Below are positions 1 through 7,974 of a stretch of DNA of 64,000 bases, piece after piece. The stretch spans positions 1,772,001 to 1,836,000 of the forward strand of contig CP014609.1 of the NCBI GenBank assembly GCA_001586195.1. The letters run 5' to 3'. How positions within the stretch are numbered: position 1 is the stretch's first letter; each line of letters opens with the position of its first letter. Source of the DNA: Solibacillus silvestris. GTDB lineage: Bacteria > Bacillota > Bacilli > Bacillales_A > Planococcaceae. The notes below the pieces were generated by a model, which was not told where the DNA came from, made no database searches, and was given only the letters and a program-made list of their open reading frames with translations. A program made the position numbers and the translations under genes.

Positions 1-690
1 ATCGAAACTCCGACAAACCCGTTAATGCAGGAAATCGATCTTGTGGCATATGCGGCACTAGCAGAAAAACATAACTTATTGCTAATTGTCGACAATACAT
101 TTTACACTCCGTATTTTCAGCGTCCCCTTGAATTAGGTGCACATATTGTTTTACATAGTGCAACGAAATATATTGGTGGACATAATGATGTATTGGCGGG
201 TCTAGTCGTAGCAAAAGGTGCTGAATTATGCGAAAAGTTAGCATTCTTCCATAACGGGATTGGTATGGTGCTTTCACCGATGGATTCATGGCTGCTGATT
301 CGCGGACTGAAAACTTTGCATTTACGTTTAAAACAGCATGATGCGAATGCAAAAAAAGTTGCGGAATACTTGGCGAATGAACCTCTCGTGACAGATGTAC
401 TGTATACAGGAAAAGGCGGTATGCTGTCATTCCGCGTCAAAGATCGATCAATGGTCAACCCGTTTTTAAAAGGAATCAAGTTGATAACATTTGCTGAAAG
501 TCTTGGAGGCGTGGAGAGTTTTATTACTTACCCTGCTACTCAAACGCATGCCGATATGCCGTATGAGGAACGTGTTGCACGAGGTGTATGTGACCGATTA
601 CTACGTTTCTCAGTAGGTATTGAAGAAGCAGAAGATTTAATCGCAGACTTACAGCAAGTTTTCGATTCGTTACGAGGTGAATTTGCATGA
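1..690 (+). CDS. metI: Cystathionine gamma-synthase / O-acetylhomoserine thiolyase MetI, 5'-truncated by the window edge
   Basis: This is the C-terminal 229 codons of a PLP-dependent Cys/Met-metabolism enzyme. The reading frame is open from base 1 and gives ETPTNPL before the first Met. The PLP lysine lies in HSATKYIGGHND. The segment from DVLYTGKGGMLSF to SFITYPATQTHAD is typical of Bacillus MetI, which joins an activated homoserine to cysteine or sulfide. The stop overlaps the next gene (ATGA), so metI-metC is a translationally coupled operon turning cysteine into homocysteine. Upstream control, in Bacillus often an S-box, lies outside the window. The family is certain; the exact substrate is inferred from resemblance and partner. 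Confidence 0.9.
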   Translation: METPTNPLMQEIDLVAYAALAEKHNLLLIVDNTFYTPYFQRPLELGAHIVLHSATKYIGGHNDVLAGLVVAKGAELCEKLAFFHNGIGMVLSPMDSWLLIRGLKTLHLRLKQHDANAKKVAEYLANEPLVTDVLYTGKGGMLSFRVKDRSMVNPFLKGIKLITFAESLGGVESFITYPATQTHADMPYEERVARGVCDRLLRFSVGIEEAEDLIADLQQVFDSLRGEFA

Positions 691-1850
691 CAAACCGTAT
701 TGAAACAGCATTAATACACGGGGCCATCCGTGAAGGCTATGCCGATAAAAAAGGCGCTGTAAACGTACCGATGTATTTATCATCGACTTTCCATCAGGAA
801 TCGATTGATGAATTTGGTGAATATGATTATGCGCGTTCAGGAAACCCGACACGTGCCGCATTGGAAAAGGCCATTGCCGAACTTGAAGGCGGTAATCGAG
901 GGTTTGCATTTGCTACAGGTATGGCTGCTGTCTCTGCCTGCTTTATGATTTTATCTGCAGGCGACCATATTGTTATTACAGAAGACGTTTACGGTGGTAC
1001 GTACCGTTTCGTTACAAAAGTATTGCCACGTTACGGTATTACGCATACATTTGTCGACTTCACTGACACGGAAGCAGTAAAAGCAGCAGTACGACCGGAA
1101 ACGAAATTAATTTATATGGAAACACCTTCGAATCCTACATTAGGTATTACCGATATCCGTGCTGTGATAGAAATCGCGAAACAACATGGTGCGCTAACGT
1201 TTTTAGATAATACGTTTATGACACCGTTGCATCAAAAGCCGCTGGAGTTAGGTGTAGACGTTGTCATTCATTCTGCAACAAAGTTTTTATCGGGGCATTC
1301 CGATATAGTAGCTGGGCTTGTTGTAACGAAAGATGAAGCGCTCGGTAATGAAATTTATTTCGTGCAAAATTCATTCGGTTCTGTACTTGGTGTACAGGAT
1401 TGCTTCACGCTCATTCAAAATATGAAAACAACTGCCGTACGTTTTAATGAAGAATCACGTGTTGCAATGCGGATCGCACAATTTTTACATGCACATCCAT
1501 TAGTGGAAAAAGTATATTACCCTGGGCTCCCCACTCACCCAGGTTTTGAAATTCATGCGGCACAGGCAACTTCAGCGGGAGCGGTATTATCGTTTAGTTT
1601 ACCGAACTATGACATTGCTAAAGCTTTTGTTGAAGCGATGAAAATCCCGGTATTTGCGGTTAGTCTTGGTGGTGTTGAATCGATCTTATCGTACCCAGCC
1701 AAAATGAGTCATGCGGCAATGGAACCGGAAGAACGCTCAAAACGCGGAATAACAGACGGTTTGCTGCGCTTTTCAGTCGGTTTGGAAAATGAAGATGATC
1801 TAATTGAAGACTTTACACAAGCATTGGAGATCGCAAATAAAATCAAGTAA
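687..1850 (+). CDS. metC: Cystathionine beta-lyase MetC
   Basis: A 387-aa PLP enzyme of the Cys/Met-metabolism family that cleaves cystathionine to homocysteine, pyruvate and ammonia in the cytoplasm. Visible signatures are SGNPTR near residue 50, the aspartate in TFLDNTF and the PLP lysine in HSATKFLSGHSD. The C-terminal SLGGVESILSYPAKMSHA is typical of the family. Length is normal. The start overlaps the metI stop by 4 nt, and a terminator follows directly. Order and overlap match the B. subtilis metIC operon. A cystathionine gamma-lyase activity cannot be excluded from sequence alone. Confidence 0.9.
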   Translation: MTNRIETALIHGAIREGYADKKGAVNVPMYLSSTFHQESIDEFGEYDYARSGNPTRAALEKAIAELEGGNRGFAFATGMAAVSACFMILSAGDHIVITEDVYGGTYRFVTKVLPRYGITHTFVDFTDTEAVKAAVRPETKLIYMETPSNPTLGITDIRAVIEIAKQHGALTFLDNTFMTPLHQKPLELGVDVVIHSATKFLSGHSDIVAGLVVTKDEALGNEIYFVQNSFGSVLGVQDCFTLIQNMKTTAVRFNEESRVAMRIAQFLHAHPLVEKVYYPGLPTHPGFEIHAAQATSAGAVLSFSLPNYDIAKAFVEAMKIPVFAVSLGGVESILSYPAKMSHAAMEPEERSKRGITDGLLRFSVGLENEDDLIEDFTQALEIANKIK

Positions 1851-1856
1851 ATTTTT

Positions 1857-1896
1857 GGTCGGTAAAATCTCTTAAAGCAGATTTTATCGGCCTTTA
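1857..1896 (+). terminator. Rho-independent terminator of metIC
   Basis: A 14-bp stem with G-U pairs (GGTCGGTAAAATCT against AGATTTTATCGGCC) around a CTTAAAGC loop is followed by a short T-rich tail. It lies 6 nt after the metC stop. Confidence 0.7.
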
Positions 1897-1906
1897 ATAA
1901 TGTCGC

Positions 1907-2341
1907 TTATTCGTTAATTACCGATAATAAATTGATTTCAAAGCCGCCGTCACAAGACGTAAAGTTATAATCTGTTAATGAACCGGTTACTTCCTCCGTT
2001 AATTTATCACATTGATAGTTTTCAATATTTTTACTTCCCCATTCGTCTTCCCTGTTATCAATTTCAATGTTAAAATGCTCGCCATTAAATTTTACAGCCC
2101 AATAAATTGGTGCACCCTCGATTGTATAGCGAGTTACTTTAAGTGTCTTTTGTTCCTTATCTTTAACATCCTTCAAAAATTGATGGAATAAATCCGAATT
2201 CTCAAGCTGTCCATGTTGATCAATCACTCGATCATTATCTATAGATTCGATTTGCGCCCGTTCCATTGTTTCGAAATGCTGCACGTTATCATTACAACCA
2301 GCTAAAAGTAGCAACAAACTAAATACAAGTATTTTTTTCAT
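1907..2341 (-). CDS. DUF4362-type lipoprotein
   Basis: A 144-aa predicted lipoprotein with signal peptide MKKILVFSLLLLLAGC and lipobox LAGC (Cys16). The body contains a block resembling DUF4362: a short VIDQHGQLEN stretch, then FLKDV, RYTIEGAPI and a late Cys pair (YQCDKL, TSCDGG). Function of the family is unknown. The ribosome site GAAAGGGGATGAAGG is strong. It is monocistronic and diverges from the MarR gene, so the two promoters share 2342-2480. The lipoprotein call is firm; the DUF assignment is from remembered motif similarity. Confidence 0.7.
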   Translation of the reverse strand: MKKILVFSLLLLLAGCNDNVQHFETMERAQIESIDNDRVIDQHGQLENSDLFHQFLKDVKDKEQKTLKVTRYTIEGAPIYWAVKFNGEHFNIEIDNREDEWGSKNIENYQCDKLTEEVTGSLTDYNFTSCDGGFEINLLSVINE

Positions 2342-2365
2342 TCATCCTTCATCCCCTTTCTAAAG

Positions 2366-2395
2366 TTGACGTTAAAAAAGGAAAATAGTTACAGT
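2366..2395 (+). promoter_or_regulatory. Candidate promoter of the MarR-dioxygenase-monooxygenase operon
   Basis: TTGACG (2366-2371), an 18-nt spacer and TACAGT (2390-2395) form a plausible sigma-A promoter. The expected start site would fall at the upstream edge of the palindrome at 2403-2420, a normal place for a repressor site. Confidence 0.5.
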
Positions 2396-2402
2396 AATAT
2401 TT

Positions 2403-2420
2403 TATTTCGAATCCGAGATA
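2403..2420. promoter_or_regulatory. MhqR-box-like operator
   Basis: TATTTCGAATCCGAGATA is an imperfect 9+9 palindrome with 7 of 9 arm positions symmetric. It agrees at 16 of 18 positions with the B. subtilis MhqR operator as I recall it (TATCTCGAATTCGAGATA). It lies just upstream of a MarR gene followed by a dioxygenase of the MhqO/MhqA/MhqE type, exactly the regulon logic known for MhqR. Confidence 0.65.
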
Positions 2421-2480
2421 TTATTCTTGTCATTTTGTCAGTTGAGTAGTAAAGTGATAACTAAGAAAGGACGTGTACAG

Positions 2481-2915
2481 ATGAAAAGTAATACATTAGG
2501 CTCTCTCATTTGGCTGCGAATGATGCGCTTTACCCATGAAAGTAATACCCTTTCGAATGAATTTTTAAAGCAATTTGATTTAACTACGGCGAAATTCGAT
2601 GTCCTAATGCAAATCTCTTTATTTGAACCGATTCCCCAATCGGAGCTTGCACAAAAAGTGACAGTAACACAAGGTGGAATTTCCCGTATGCTGGCACGAC
2701 TTGAGCAAGAACAACTGATTATTAGACAGCAAAACTGGAAAACAAAATATATTTCATTAACTGAAAAAGGTACTGAACTTTTAAACAATGCGTTTGACGC
2801 CCAACTCGCCTTCCAGACCTCTTTTTTCGATGAAACATTAACGAAGGAAGAGCAAAAAACCCTATATAAATTAATCTCTCGTGTCCAAAAAAATAGCGAA
2901 AAGCGCAGTAAATAA
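2481..2915 (+). CDS. MarR-family regulator, MhqR-like
   Basis: A 144-aa winged-helix MarR repressor. The start at 2481 is chosen because AAGAAAGGA sits 9 nt upstream, whereas the in-frame ATG at 2427 has no ribosome site. The DNA-binding part runs from [27 protein letters not shown] (about residues 54-80) into the wing [30 protein letters not shown] resembles B. subtilis MhqR, which senses quinones and aldehydes. No conserved redox Cys is visible. It leads a three-gene operon and probably represses itself and its two partners through the 2403-2420 site. Confidence 0.8.
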   Translation: MKSNTLGSLIWLRMMRFTHESNTLSNEFLKQFDLTTAKFDVLMQISLFEPIPQSELAQKVTVTQGGISRMLARLEQEQLIIRQQNWKTKYISLTEKGTELLNNAFDAQLAFQTSFFDETLTKEEQKTLYKLISRVQKNSEKRSK

Positions 2916-2933
2916 TAATTGGAGGAATGAACA

Positions 2934-3872
2934 ATGTATACAATTCCAGGACATCATCATATTTCGATGATTACAAAGAATGCACAGCAAAACAACAAAT
3001 TTTACCGTGATATTTTAGGATTACGCCGTGTTAAAGTGACAGTTAATCAGGATGACACATCAATGTACCATCTCTTTTATGGTGATAAAACAGGCAGTCC
3101 GGGTACAGAGCTTTCATTTTTTGAGATTCCTTTAGTCGGGCGGACGCACCGAGGCACAAATGCCATTACAAAAATCGGTCTGATTGTACCAAGTGTTGAC
3201 AGCCTGCACTATTGGGTAAATCGATTGGATGAATTAGGTGTAAAACATGAAGGGATTAAAACATATGCCGGTCGCCCCTCCCTCCTCTTTGAAGATGAGG
3301 AAGGTTTGCGTTTGGCACTTATGGCTGCACCCAATACAAAGGTGGCACATTGGGAAACGTATGAAAAATCCCCGATTCCGGTTGAACATCAATTCCAAGG
3401 AATGGGTACTGTTGAGATAACTGTGAAAAATAAAGGGAAACTGATTCGAACATTAACTGAAATTTTTGGCTATGAATTGAAAACAGAGGATGAAACGACT
3501 GCCATTCTCCAATCAATCAATGGTGAAATGTTTGGGGAAATTTACATTATTGAACAGGATGGACCATCGGAAAAACCTGGTCGCGGCAGTATTCACCATT
3601 TAGCCATCCGAGTAAAAAATGATGAAGAATTGGCGTTTTGGGATGAACAAGTAAAAGCGCGAGGATTTATCTCATCCGGCATTGTTGACCGATTCTATTT
3701 TAAAAGCTTATATTTCCGTGAGTCGAACGGGATTTTAATTGAGATTGCGACAGATGGACCAGGCTTTTTACGCGACGGCGATGTGAAGTCGCTCGGGGAA
3801 CAATTGGATTTACCGGATTTTTTAGAACCTCAGCGTGCGGAAATTACAGCAAAATTAAAGCCAATTTTATAA
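2934..3872 (+). CDS. Ring-cleaving dioxygenase, MhqO/MhqA family (tandem VOC domains)
   Basis: A 312-aa protein with two vicinal-oxygen-chelate halves, starting PGHHHISMITKNAQQNNKFY and PGRGSIHHLAIRVKNDEEL (second half from about residue 150). Metal ligands of the usual His/His/Glu pattern are present: HHIS near the start, IHHLA in the second half and the late GILIEIATDGPGF. The family cleaves or detoxifies hydroquinone-like aromatics; members are induced by methylhydroquinone in B. subtilis. The ribosome site TTGGAGGAATG is strong. It lies between a MarR repressor and a flavin monooxygenase, which supports aromatic or quinone detoxification. Confidence 0.85.
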   Translation: MYTIPGHHHISMITKNAQQNNKFYRDILGLRRVKVTVNQDDTSMYHLFYGDKTGSPGTELSFFEIPLVGRTHRGTNAITKIGLIVPSVDSLHYWVNRLDELGVKHEGIKTYAGRPSLLFEDEEGLRLALMAAPNTKVAHWETYEKSPIPVEHQFQGMGTVEITVKNKGKLIRTLTEIFGYELKTEDETTAILQSINGEMFGEIYIIEQDGPSEKPGRGSIHHLAIRVKNDEELAFWDEQVKARGFISSGIVDRFYFKSLYFRESNGILIEIATDGPGFLRDGDVKSLGEQLDLPDFLEPQRAEITAKLKPIL

Positions 3873-3884
3873 GGAGGCAATGAA

Positions 3885-4940
3885 ATGGAACAATATCGAA
3901 TCAATGAAAAAAACGGGATGGAATTTGGTCTTTATACATTAGGTGACCACATTCCAAATCCTTTAACTGGTTCACGCATTTCTGCACAGCAGCGAATTCA
4001 GGAAATTATCGAAGCAAGTCAATTAGCAGAACAGGCAGGAATCGAAGTATTTGCAGTCGGTGAAAGTCATCAGCAATATTTTACAACACAGGCGCATACA
4101 GTCGTACTTGGTGCGATCGCCCAGGCAACAAAAAGCATCAAACTGGCAAGCTCTGCGACGGTATTAAGTGTGGCGGATCCAGTTCGTGTTTACGAGGATT
4201 TTGCGACAATCGATTTACTTTCAAATGGCCGTGCAGAAATTGTTGCAGGACGCGGCTCAAGGGTGGGGGCACATGAGCTGTTCGGGGTTAGTCTGCGTGA
4301 CTACGAAGAAATTTTTGAGGAAAAGCTCGCTTTGCTTAAACAGTTAAATGATAATACGGTTGTTAACTATAACGGAAAATTCCGTCCTGCTTTAAAAGAT
4401 GCACATATTTTACCTCAACCTTTAAATGGCTCGATTCCGATTTGGCGTGCTGTTGGCGGACCTCCCGGAAGTGCGATTAAAGCTGGCTATATGGGAATTC
4501 CAATGATGCTGACAACATTAGGCGGACCTTCAATTAACTTTAAAGCTTCTGTTGATGCATACCGTGAAGCCGCAGATCGCAACGGATTTGATGCTGCATC
4601 TTTACCGATTGCAACGACGAGTTTGTTTTATGTTGCGGAAACGGAAAAAGAAGCGGTTGACGGGATGCACCCGCATTTAAGCGGTGGTTTCCAGGCAATT
4701 CGCGGTCAAGGCTATCCGCGCTGGCAAGTGGAACAGGCACCTCAAGTGGAAGATGCACTCATGGTAGGTAGTCCGAACCAAATTATCGAAAAGATACTGT
4801 ACCAATATGAATTGTTCGGCATGCAGCGTTTCATGGCCCAAATCGATTTTGGCGGTGTGCCGTTTGATAAAGTAATGAAAAATATTGAACTGATTGGTAA
4901 CGAGATCATCCCTGCGATTAAAAAGTATACTGCGAAATAA
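3885..4940 (+). CDS. Luciferase-like (LLM class) flavin-dependent oxidoreductase
   Basis: A 351-aa bacterial-luciferase-fold monooxygenase with the start EFGLYTLGD, then VFAVGESHQQYF, KLASSATVLSVADPVRVYEDFATIDLLSNGRAEIVAGRGS and WRAVGGPPGSA. It uses reduced flavin and oxygen; the substrate is unknown. AAGGAGG lies 7 nt before the ATG, and the gene is 12 nt after the dioxygenase, so it is the last gene of the MarR operon. A bidirectional terminator follows. By position it probably acts on aromatic or electrophile detoxification rather than on sulfonates. Confidence 0.85.
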   Translation: MEQYRINEKNGMEFGLYTLGDHIPNPLTGSRISAQQRIQEIIEASQLAEQAGIEVFAVGESHQQYFTTQAHTVVLGAIAQATKSIKLASSATVLSVADPVRVYEDFATIDLLSNGRAEIVAGRGSRVGAHELFGVSLRDYEEIFEEKLALLKQLNDNTVVNYNGKFRPALKDAHILPQPLNGSIPIWRAVGGPPGSAIKAGYMGIPMMLTTLGGPSINFKASVDAYREAADRNGFDAASLPIATTSLFYVAETEKEAVDGMHPHLSGGFQAIRGQGYPRWQVEQAPQVEDALMVGSPNQIIEKILYQYELFGMQRFMAQIDFGGVPFDKVMKNIELIGNEIIPAIKKYTAK

Positions 4941-4964
4941 AATGAAGCGGTTGACTCATAATCC

Positions 4965-5003
4965 AAAATATCCACTTTTCTCTCGGAGAAAAGTGGATAT
5001 TTT
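4965..5003. terminator. Bidirectional terminator between convergent genes
   Basis: An AAAATATCCACTTTTCTC stem pairs with GAGAAAAGTGGATATTTT around a short loop, with A-rich and T-rich flanks usable from both sides. Confidence 0.75.
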
Positions 5004-5013
5004 TCACTATACA

Positions 5014-5907
5014 TTAATTCGATTTTAAAAAGTCAGGATCCATGTAGGCCGGATTCGGGTATTTGTAGAAGCCTTCGCCTGTTGAAACACCCATTTTACC
5101 TTGATCGATCATTTCACATTTAATTTTTTCAGCTACTAATTTAGCTCCAGGATCGTGTTCTGCACGCATTAAATTTAAGTTATATGGTGTTTCCATTCCT
5201 ACAATATCATATATTGCAAATGGTCCGCGTGGCGAGCCAGTTGAAACCATCCAGTTTTTATCTATCGTTTGGGGATCTGCTATATCTTTCACCCAAAGTT
5301 CCATTGCAGCAGATAAAAACGGTACTAATAAAGAATTAAGAATATAGCCTGGCTGCTCTTTTTTCAGTACAAACGGAATCATACCGATATTCCGTGCGAA
5401 ATCTGCCACTTGTTCCACATACTGCCTATCTGTTCCGGGATGCCCCATTACTTCCGCAGTATTGTTTTGCCAAATCGAGTTCGCAAAATGCAGGGCCAGG
5501 AACTTTTCCGGACGGCCAGTAAACTCAGCAAATTGACTCGGTAATAATGTTGAGGAATTGGAAGCAAAGACTGTATTTTCAGGTGCCACTTTCCCGAGCT
5601 TTTCATAAAAGTTCTGTTTGATCTCTATACGTTCCGGCACTGCTTCAATAACAAGATCTGCATCTTTTGTCGCCTCTCCTAAATCGGAGTAAAACTTAAG
5701 ACTGTTAGATGCTTTTTCTGCACGGTCAACGTCTTGAAAATATTCGCCATATGTTGTTTTTAATGTTGCCATCCGCTGTTTTGCTTTAGTAATTGCGTCT
5801 TCATTAATATCATAAACACTTACTTCAAATCCGAAAAAAGCAGACTGGAAAGCGATTTGGCTTCCTAATACACCGCTGCCCACAATTGTAACCTTTTTAT
5901 AATTCAT
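5014..5907 (-). CDS. 3-hydroxyacyl-CoA dehydrogenase
   Basis: A 297-aa NAD-dependent dehydrogenase of the short, non-fused 3HCDH type (usual length 280-300). The N-terminal Rossmann motif is VGSGVLGSQIA. Next are VIEAVPE and SNSSTLLPS, with the catalytic His in LALHFAN. The C-terminal domain has QPGYILNSLLVPFL and STGEGFYKYPNP. It oxidises 3-hydroxyacyl-CoA in beta-oxidation or butanoate metabolism. The HFAN context differs from the commoner HFFNP, so a hydroxyacid substrate other than hydroxybutyryl-CoA is possible. It is monocistronic with ribosome site AAAGGAGAGG. Confidence 0.85.
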   Translation of the reverse strand: MNYKKVTIVGSGVLGSQIAFQSAFFGFEVSVYDINEDAITKAKQRMATLKTTYGEYFQDVDRAEKASNSLKFYSDLGEATKDADLVIEAVPERIEIKQNFYEKLGKVAPENTVFASNSSTLLPSQFAEFTGRPEKFLALHFANSIWQNNTAEVMGHPGTDRQYVEQVADFARNIGMIPFVLKKEQPGYILNSLLVPFLSAAMELWVKDIADPQTIDKNWMVSTGSPRGPFAIYDIVGMETPYNLNLMRAEHDPGAKLVAEKIKCEMIDQGKMGVSTGEGFYKYPNPAYMDPDFLKSN

Positions 5908-6058
5908 ATGGACCTCTCCTTTGTAATAAGCTCAATTACTTTTAACCTGTTCCATTTAAAATGAACGAAATCCATTGAGAGTATTCCCATATTTACAGGA
6001 AATGAAAAGGATTACTTCATAGATTGACAATTAGTCAGAGACATTCATTCAATAAAAA

Positions 6059-6089
6059 AACCGCGAAGGGAATGACTCCTTCGCGGGTT
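6059..6089 (-). terminator. Terminator of the organosulfur operon
   Basis: The GC-rich stem CCGCGAAGG/CCTTCGCGG is followed, reading the minus strand, by a run of T. It lies just after the ssuE-type gene and ends the eleven-gene operon. Confidence 0.85.
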
Positions 6090-6094
6090 TCAAA

Positions 6095-6628
6095 TTATAC
6101 AGTTACTTTACTTTTAGGTGCAACACTTTCCCATACCTTTTCGATGCGTTCTTTTGCTGCTTCTTCCACTATAAAGCCAGTGTCCGTTTTTGTTACTTGT
6201 GAATCAACGATATAAATTGGACTTGAAATTGTTGTCGCTCCTAAAATAGAAAGTACCGGCTTCAATGAATATTCCAATGCCAATAAATGTGCGATCGATC
6301 CGCCGATTGCAACTGGTACGACGGCTTTGTTATCCAGGCCTTTTTGCGGCAGCAAATCAATAAATGTTTTTAAAATACCAGTATAGGAGCCTTTATAAAT
6401 CGGTGTGAGGAAAAATACGATATCTGCCTCCCCTACTTTGACAATTTCTTTTGCAATCGTTTCACTCGCATAGTTCGCAGTAATTAAATCTTCCGCAGGC
6501 AATTGATGAACCTGAATTGTTTCATGCGAAATACCATACTGCTCAAGCAATGATTCAATCGATTGCTGTACGCCTGTTAATCGGGATGTCACACTGTTTC
6601 CACCATTAATTAAAACTGCTTTTGTCAT
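6095..6628 (-). CDS. ssuE: NAD(P)H-dependent FMN reductase, SsuE type
   Basis: A 177-aa flavodoxin-fold reductase. It shows the phosphate-binding start LINGGNSVTSRL, DIVFFLTPIYKGSYTGILKTFIDLLPQKGL and the VVPVAIGGSIAHLLALEYSL block typical of SsuE. It supplies FMNH2 to the two-component monooxygenases encoded immediately upstream (NtaA-type, SsuD) and perhaps to the DszC-like oxidase. It is the last gene of the operon, 12 nt after the preceding gene, with the terminator at 6059-6089. Symbol given by family and context. Confidence 0.85.
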   Translation of the reverse strand: MTKAVLINGGNSVTSRLTGVQQSIESLLEQYGISHETIQVHQLPAEDLITANYASETIAKEIVKVGEADIVFFLTPIYKGSYTGILKTFIDLLPQKGLDNKAVVPVAIGGSIAHLLALEYSLKPVLSILGATTISSPIYIVDSQVTKTDTGFIVEEAAKERIEKVWESVAPKSKVTV

Positions 6629-6640
6629 GATTCAATCCTC

Positions 6641-7963
6641 CTAAATATTTTGTAAAGTATAACGGGATGGAACTTGTTTTAAGCCTAAGTTTTCACGTAG
6701 CGTTTTGCCTTCATATTCTTTACGGAATACCCCGCGCTTTTGAAGCTCAGGAATGACTAAATCAATAAAATCGGTAAAGCCGCCCGGGAAATACGGAGGC
6801 ATTAAGTTAAAGCCATCTGCCGCTTCCTGATCTACCCACTCAATTAACTGATCGGCTATTTCACTAGGCGAACCAAATATAATGCGATGACCGCGTGATC
6901 CGGCGATACGCAAATACAATTCACGAATTGTCAGGTTTTCACGTTCCGCCAGTTCGATGATCAGCTTCTGACGGCTGCGGTTACCATTTGTCGGAGGGAT
7001 ATCTTTCGGCAATAGGCCATCCAGGTCATGTTTCGACAGATCCACCCCTAAGTAGTCTGCTAAAAAGTCCAAGCCTATTTCCGGTGTAATTAACTGTTGC
7101 AGTTCTTCATATTTGGCATAAGCTTTTTCTTTCGTTTCCGCTACATAAATCGACACGCCCGGCATGATTTTGATATCATCGCGGTCACGTCCTGCAGCAA
7201 CTGCCTTGTCTTTCAGTATTTTATAAAATTGTCGTGCATCTTCAAGCGTCTGCTGTGCAGTAAAAATAACATCTGCTTGCTGTGCCGCAAGTGTGGTACC
7301 GGCTTCCGATGATCCTGCCTGTACTAAAACCGGTCTTCCTTGAGGTGGACGCGATGAATTTAACGGACCACGAACTGCGTAATATTCACCTTTATGGTTT
7401 AACGTGTGCAGCTTCCCTTTTGTAATATATTCACCTGTCTGTTTATTACGTGCCAATGCATCATCTTCATAAGAATCCCATAGACCTTTTACTACTTCCA
7501 CAAATTCGTCTGCCCGATCATAACGCAGAGAATGATCCAGAAGCTGGTCCTTGTTAAAGTTGCTCGCTTCTGCTGAATAGTAACTTGTTACAATATTCCA
7601 TGCAGCACGCCCCCCGCTTAAATGGTCAAGCGATGAAAACTTACGTGCAATGTGAAATGGCTCATTGTACGTAGTTGAAGCAGTAGCGGTTAAACCGATA
7701 TTTTTAGTCACCGTGGATAAAACACTTAGTAATGTAAGTGGTTCAAAGCGAACTTGCTCTGCCGGGTGTGAAAGTTCATTAAATGATAAACCATCACTTA
7801 AAAACAGCATATCTAATTTACCTTGCTCGGCTTTGACAGCAACTTCTTTAAAAAATTCTACATTCTCGCTTGCGTCAGCCTGTGCATCCGGATGACGCCA
7901 TGAAGCGATGTGATGCCCTGTACCCATTAAAAATACGCCTAATTTCATTTGTTTTTTTGTCAT
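6641..7963 (-). CDS. NtaA/SnaA/DszA-family FMNH2-dependent monooxygenase
   Basis: A 440-aa luciferase-like enzyme of the nitrilotriacetate/dibenzothiophene-sulfone type. Visible blocks are GVFLMGTGHHIASWRHPDAQ, the LFLSDGLSF region, GLTATASTTYNEPFHIARKFSSLDHLSGGRAAWNIVTS and VLVQAGSSEAGTTLAAQQADVIFTAQQTLEDA. Such enzymes use FMNH2 to cleave C-N or C-S bonds. Between ssuD and ssuE, a role in releasing sulfur from a sulfone or sulfonate is the best inference. Length is normal for the family. The substrate is not predictable from sequence. Confidence 0.85.
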   Translation of the reverse strand: MTKKQMKLGVFLMGTGHHIASWRHPDAQADASENVEFFKEVAVKAEQGKLDMLFLSDGLSFNELSHPAEQVRFEPLTLLSVLSTVTKNIGLTATASTTYNEPFHIARKFSSLDHLSGGRAAWNIVTSYYSAEASNFNKDQLLDHSLRYDRADEFVEVVKGLWDSYEDDALARNKQTGEYITKGKLHTLNHKGEYYAVRGPLNSSRPPQGRPVLVQAGSSEAGTTLAAQQADVIFTAQQTLEDARQFYKILKDKAVAAGRDRDDIKIMPGVSIYVAETKEKAYAKYEELQQLITPEIGLDFLADYLGVDLSKHDLDGLLPKDIPPTNGNRSRQKLIIELAERENLTIRELYLRIAGSRGHRIIFGSPSEIADQLIEWVDQEAADGFNLMPPYFPGGFTDFIDLVIPELQKRGVFRKEYEGKTLRENLGLKQVPSRYTLQNI

Positions 7964-7974
7964 TTGCGTACCTC

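Noticed and set aside
5920-5990. FadR-like site upstream of the 3-hydroxyacyl-CoA dehydrogenase (GTTCCATTTAAAATGAAC)
   Set aside because: The symmetry is imperfect and it does not match the FadR consensus I know.
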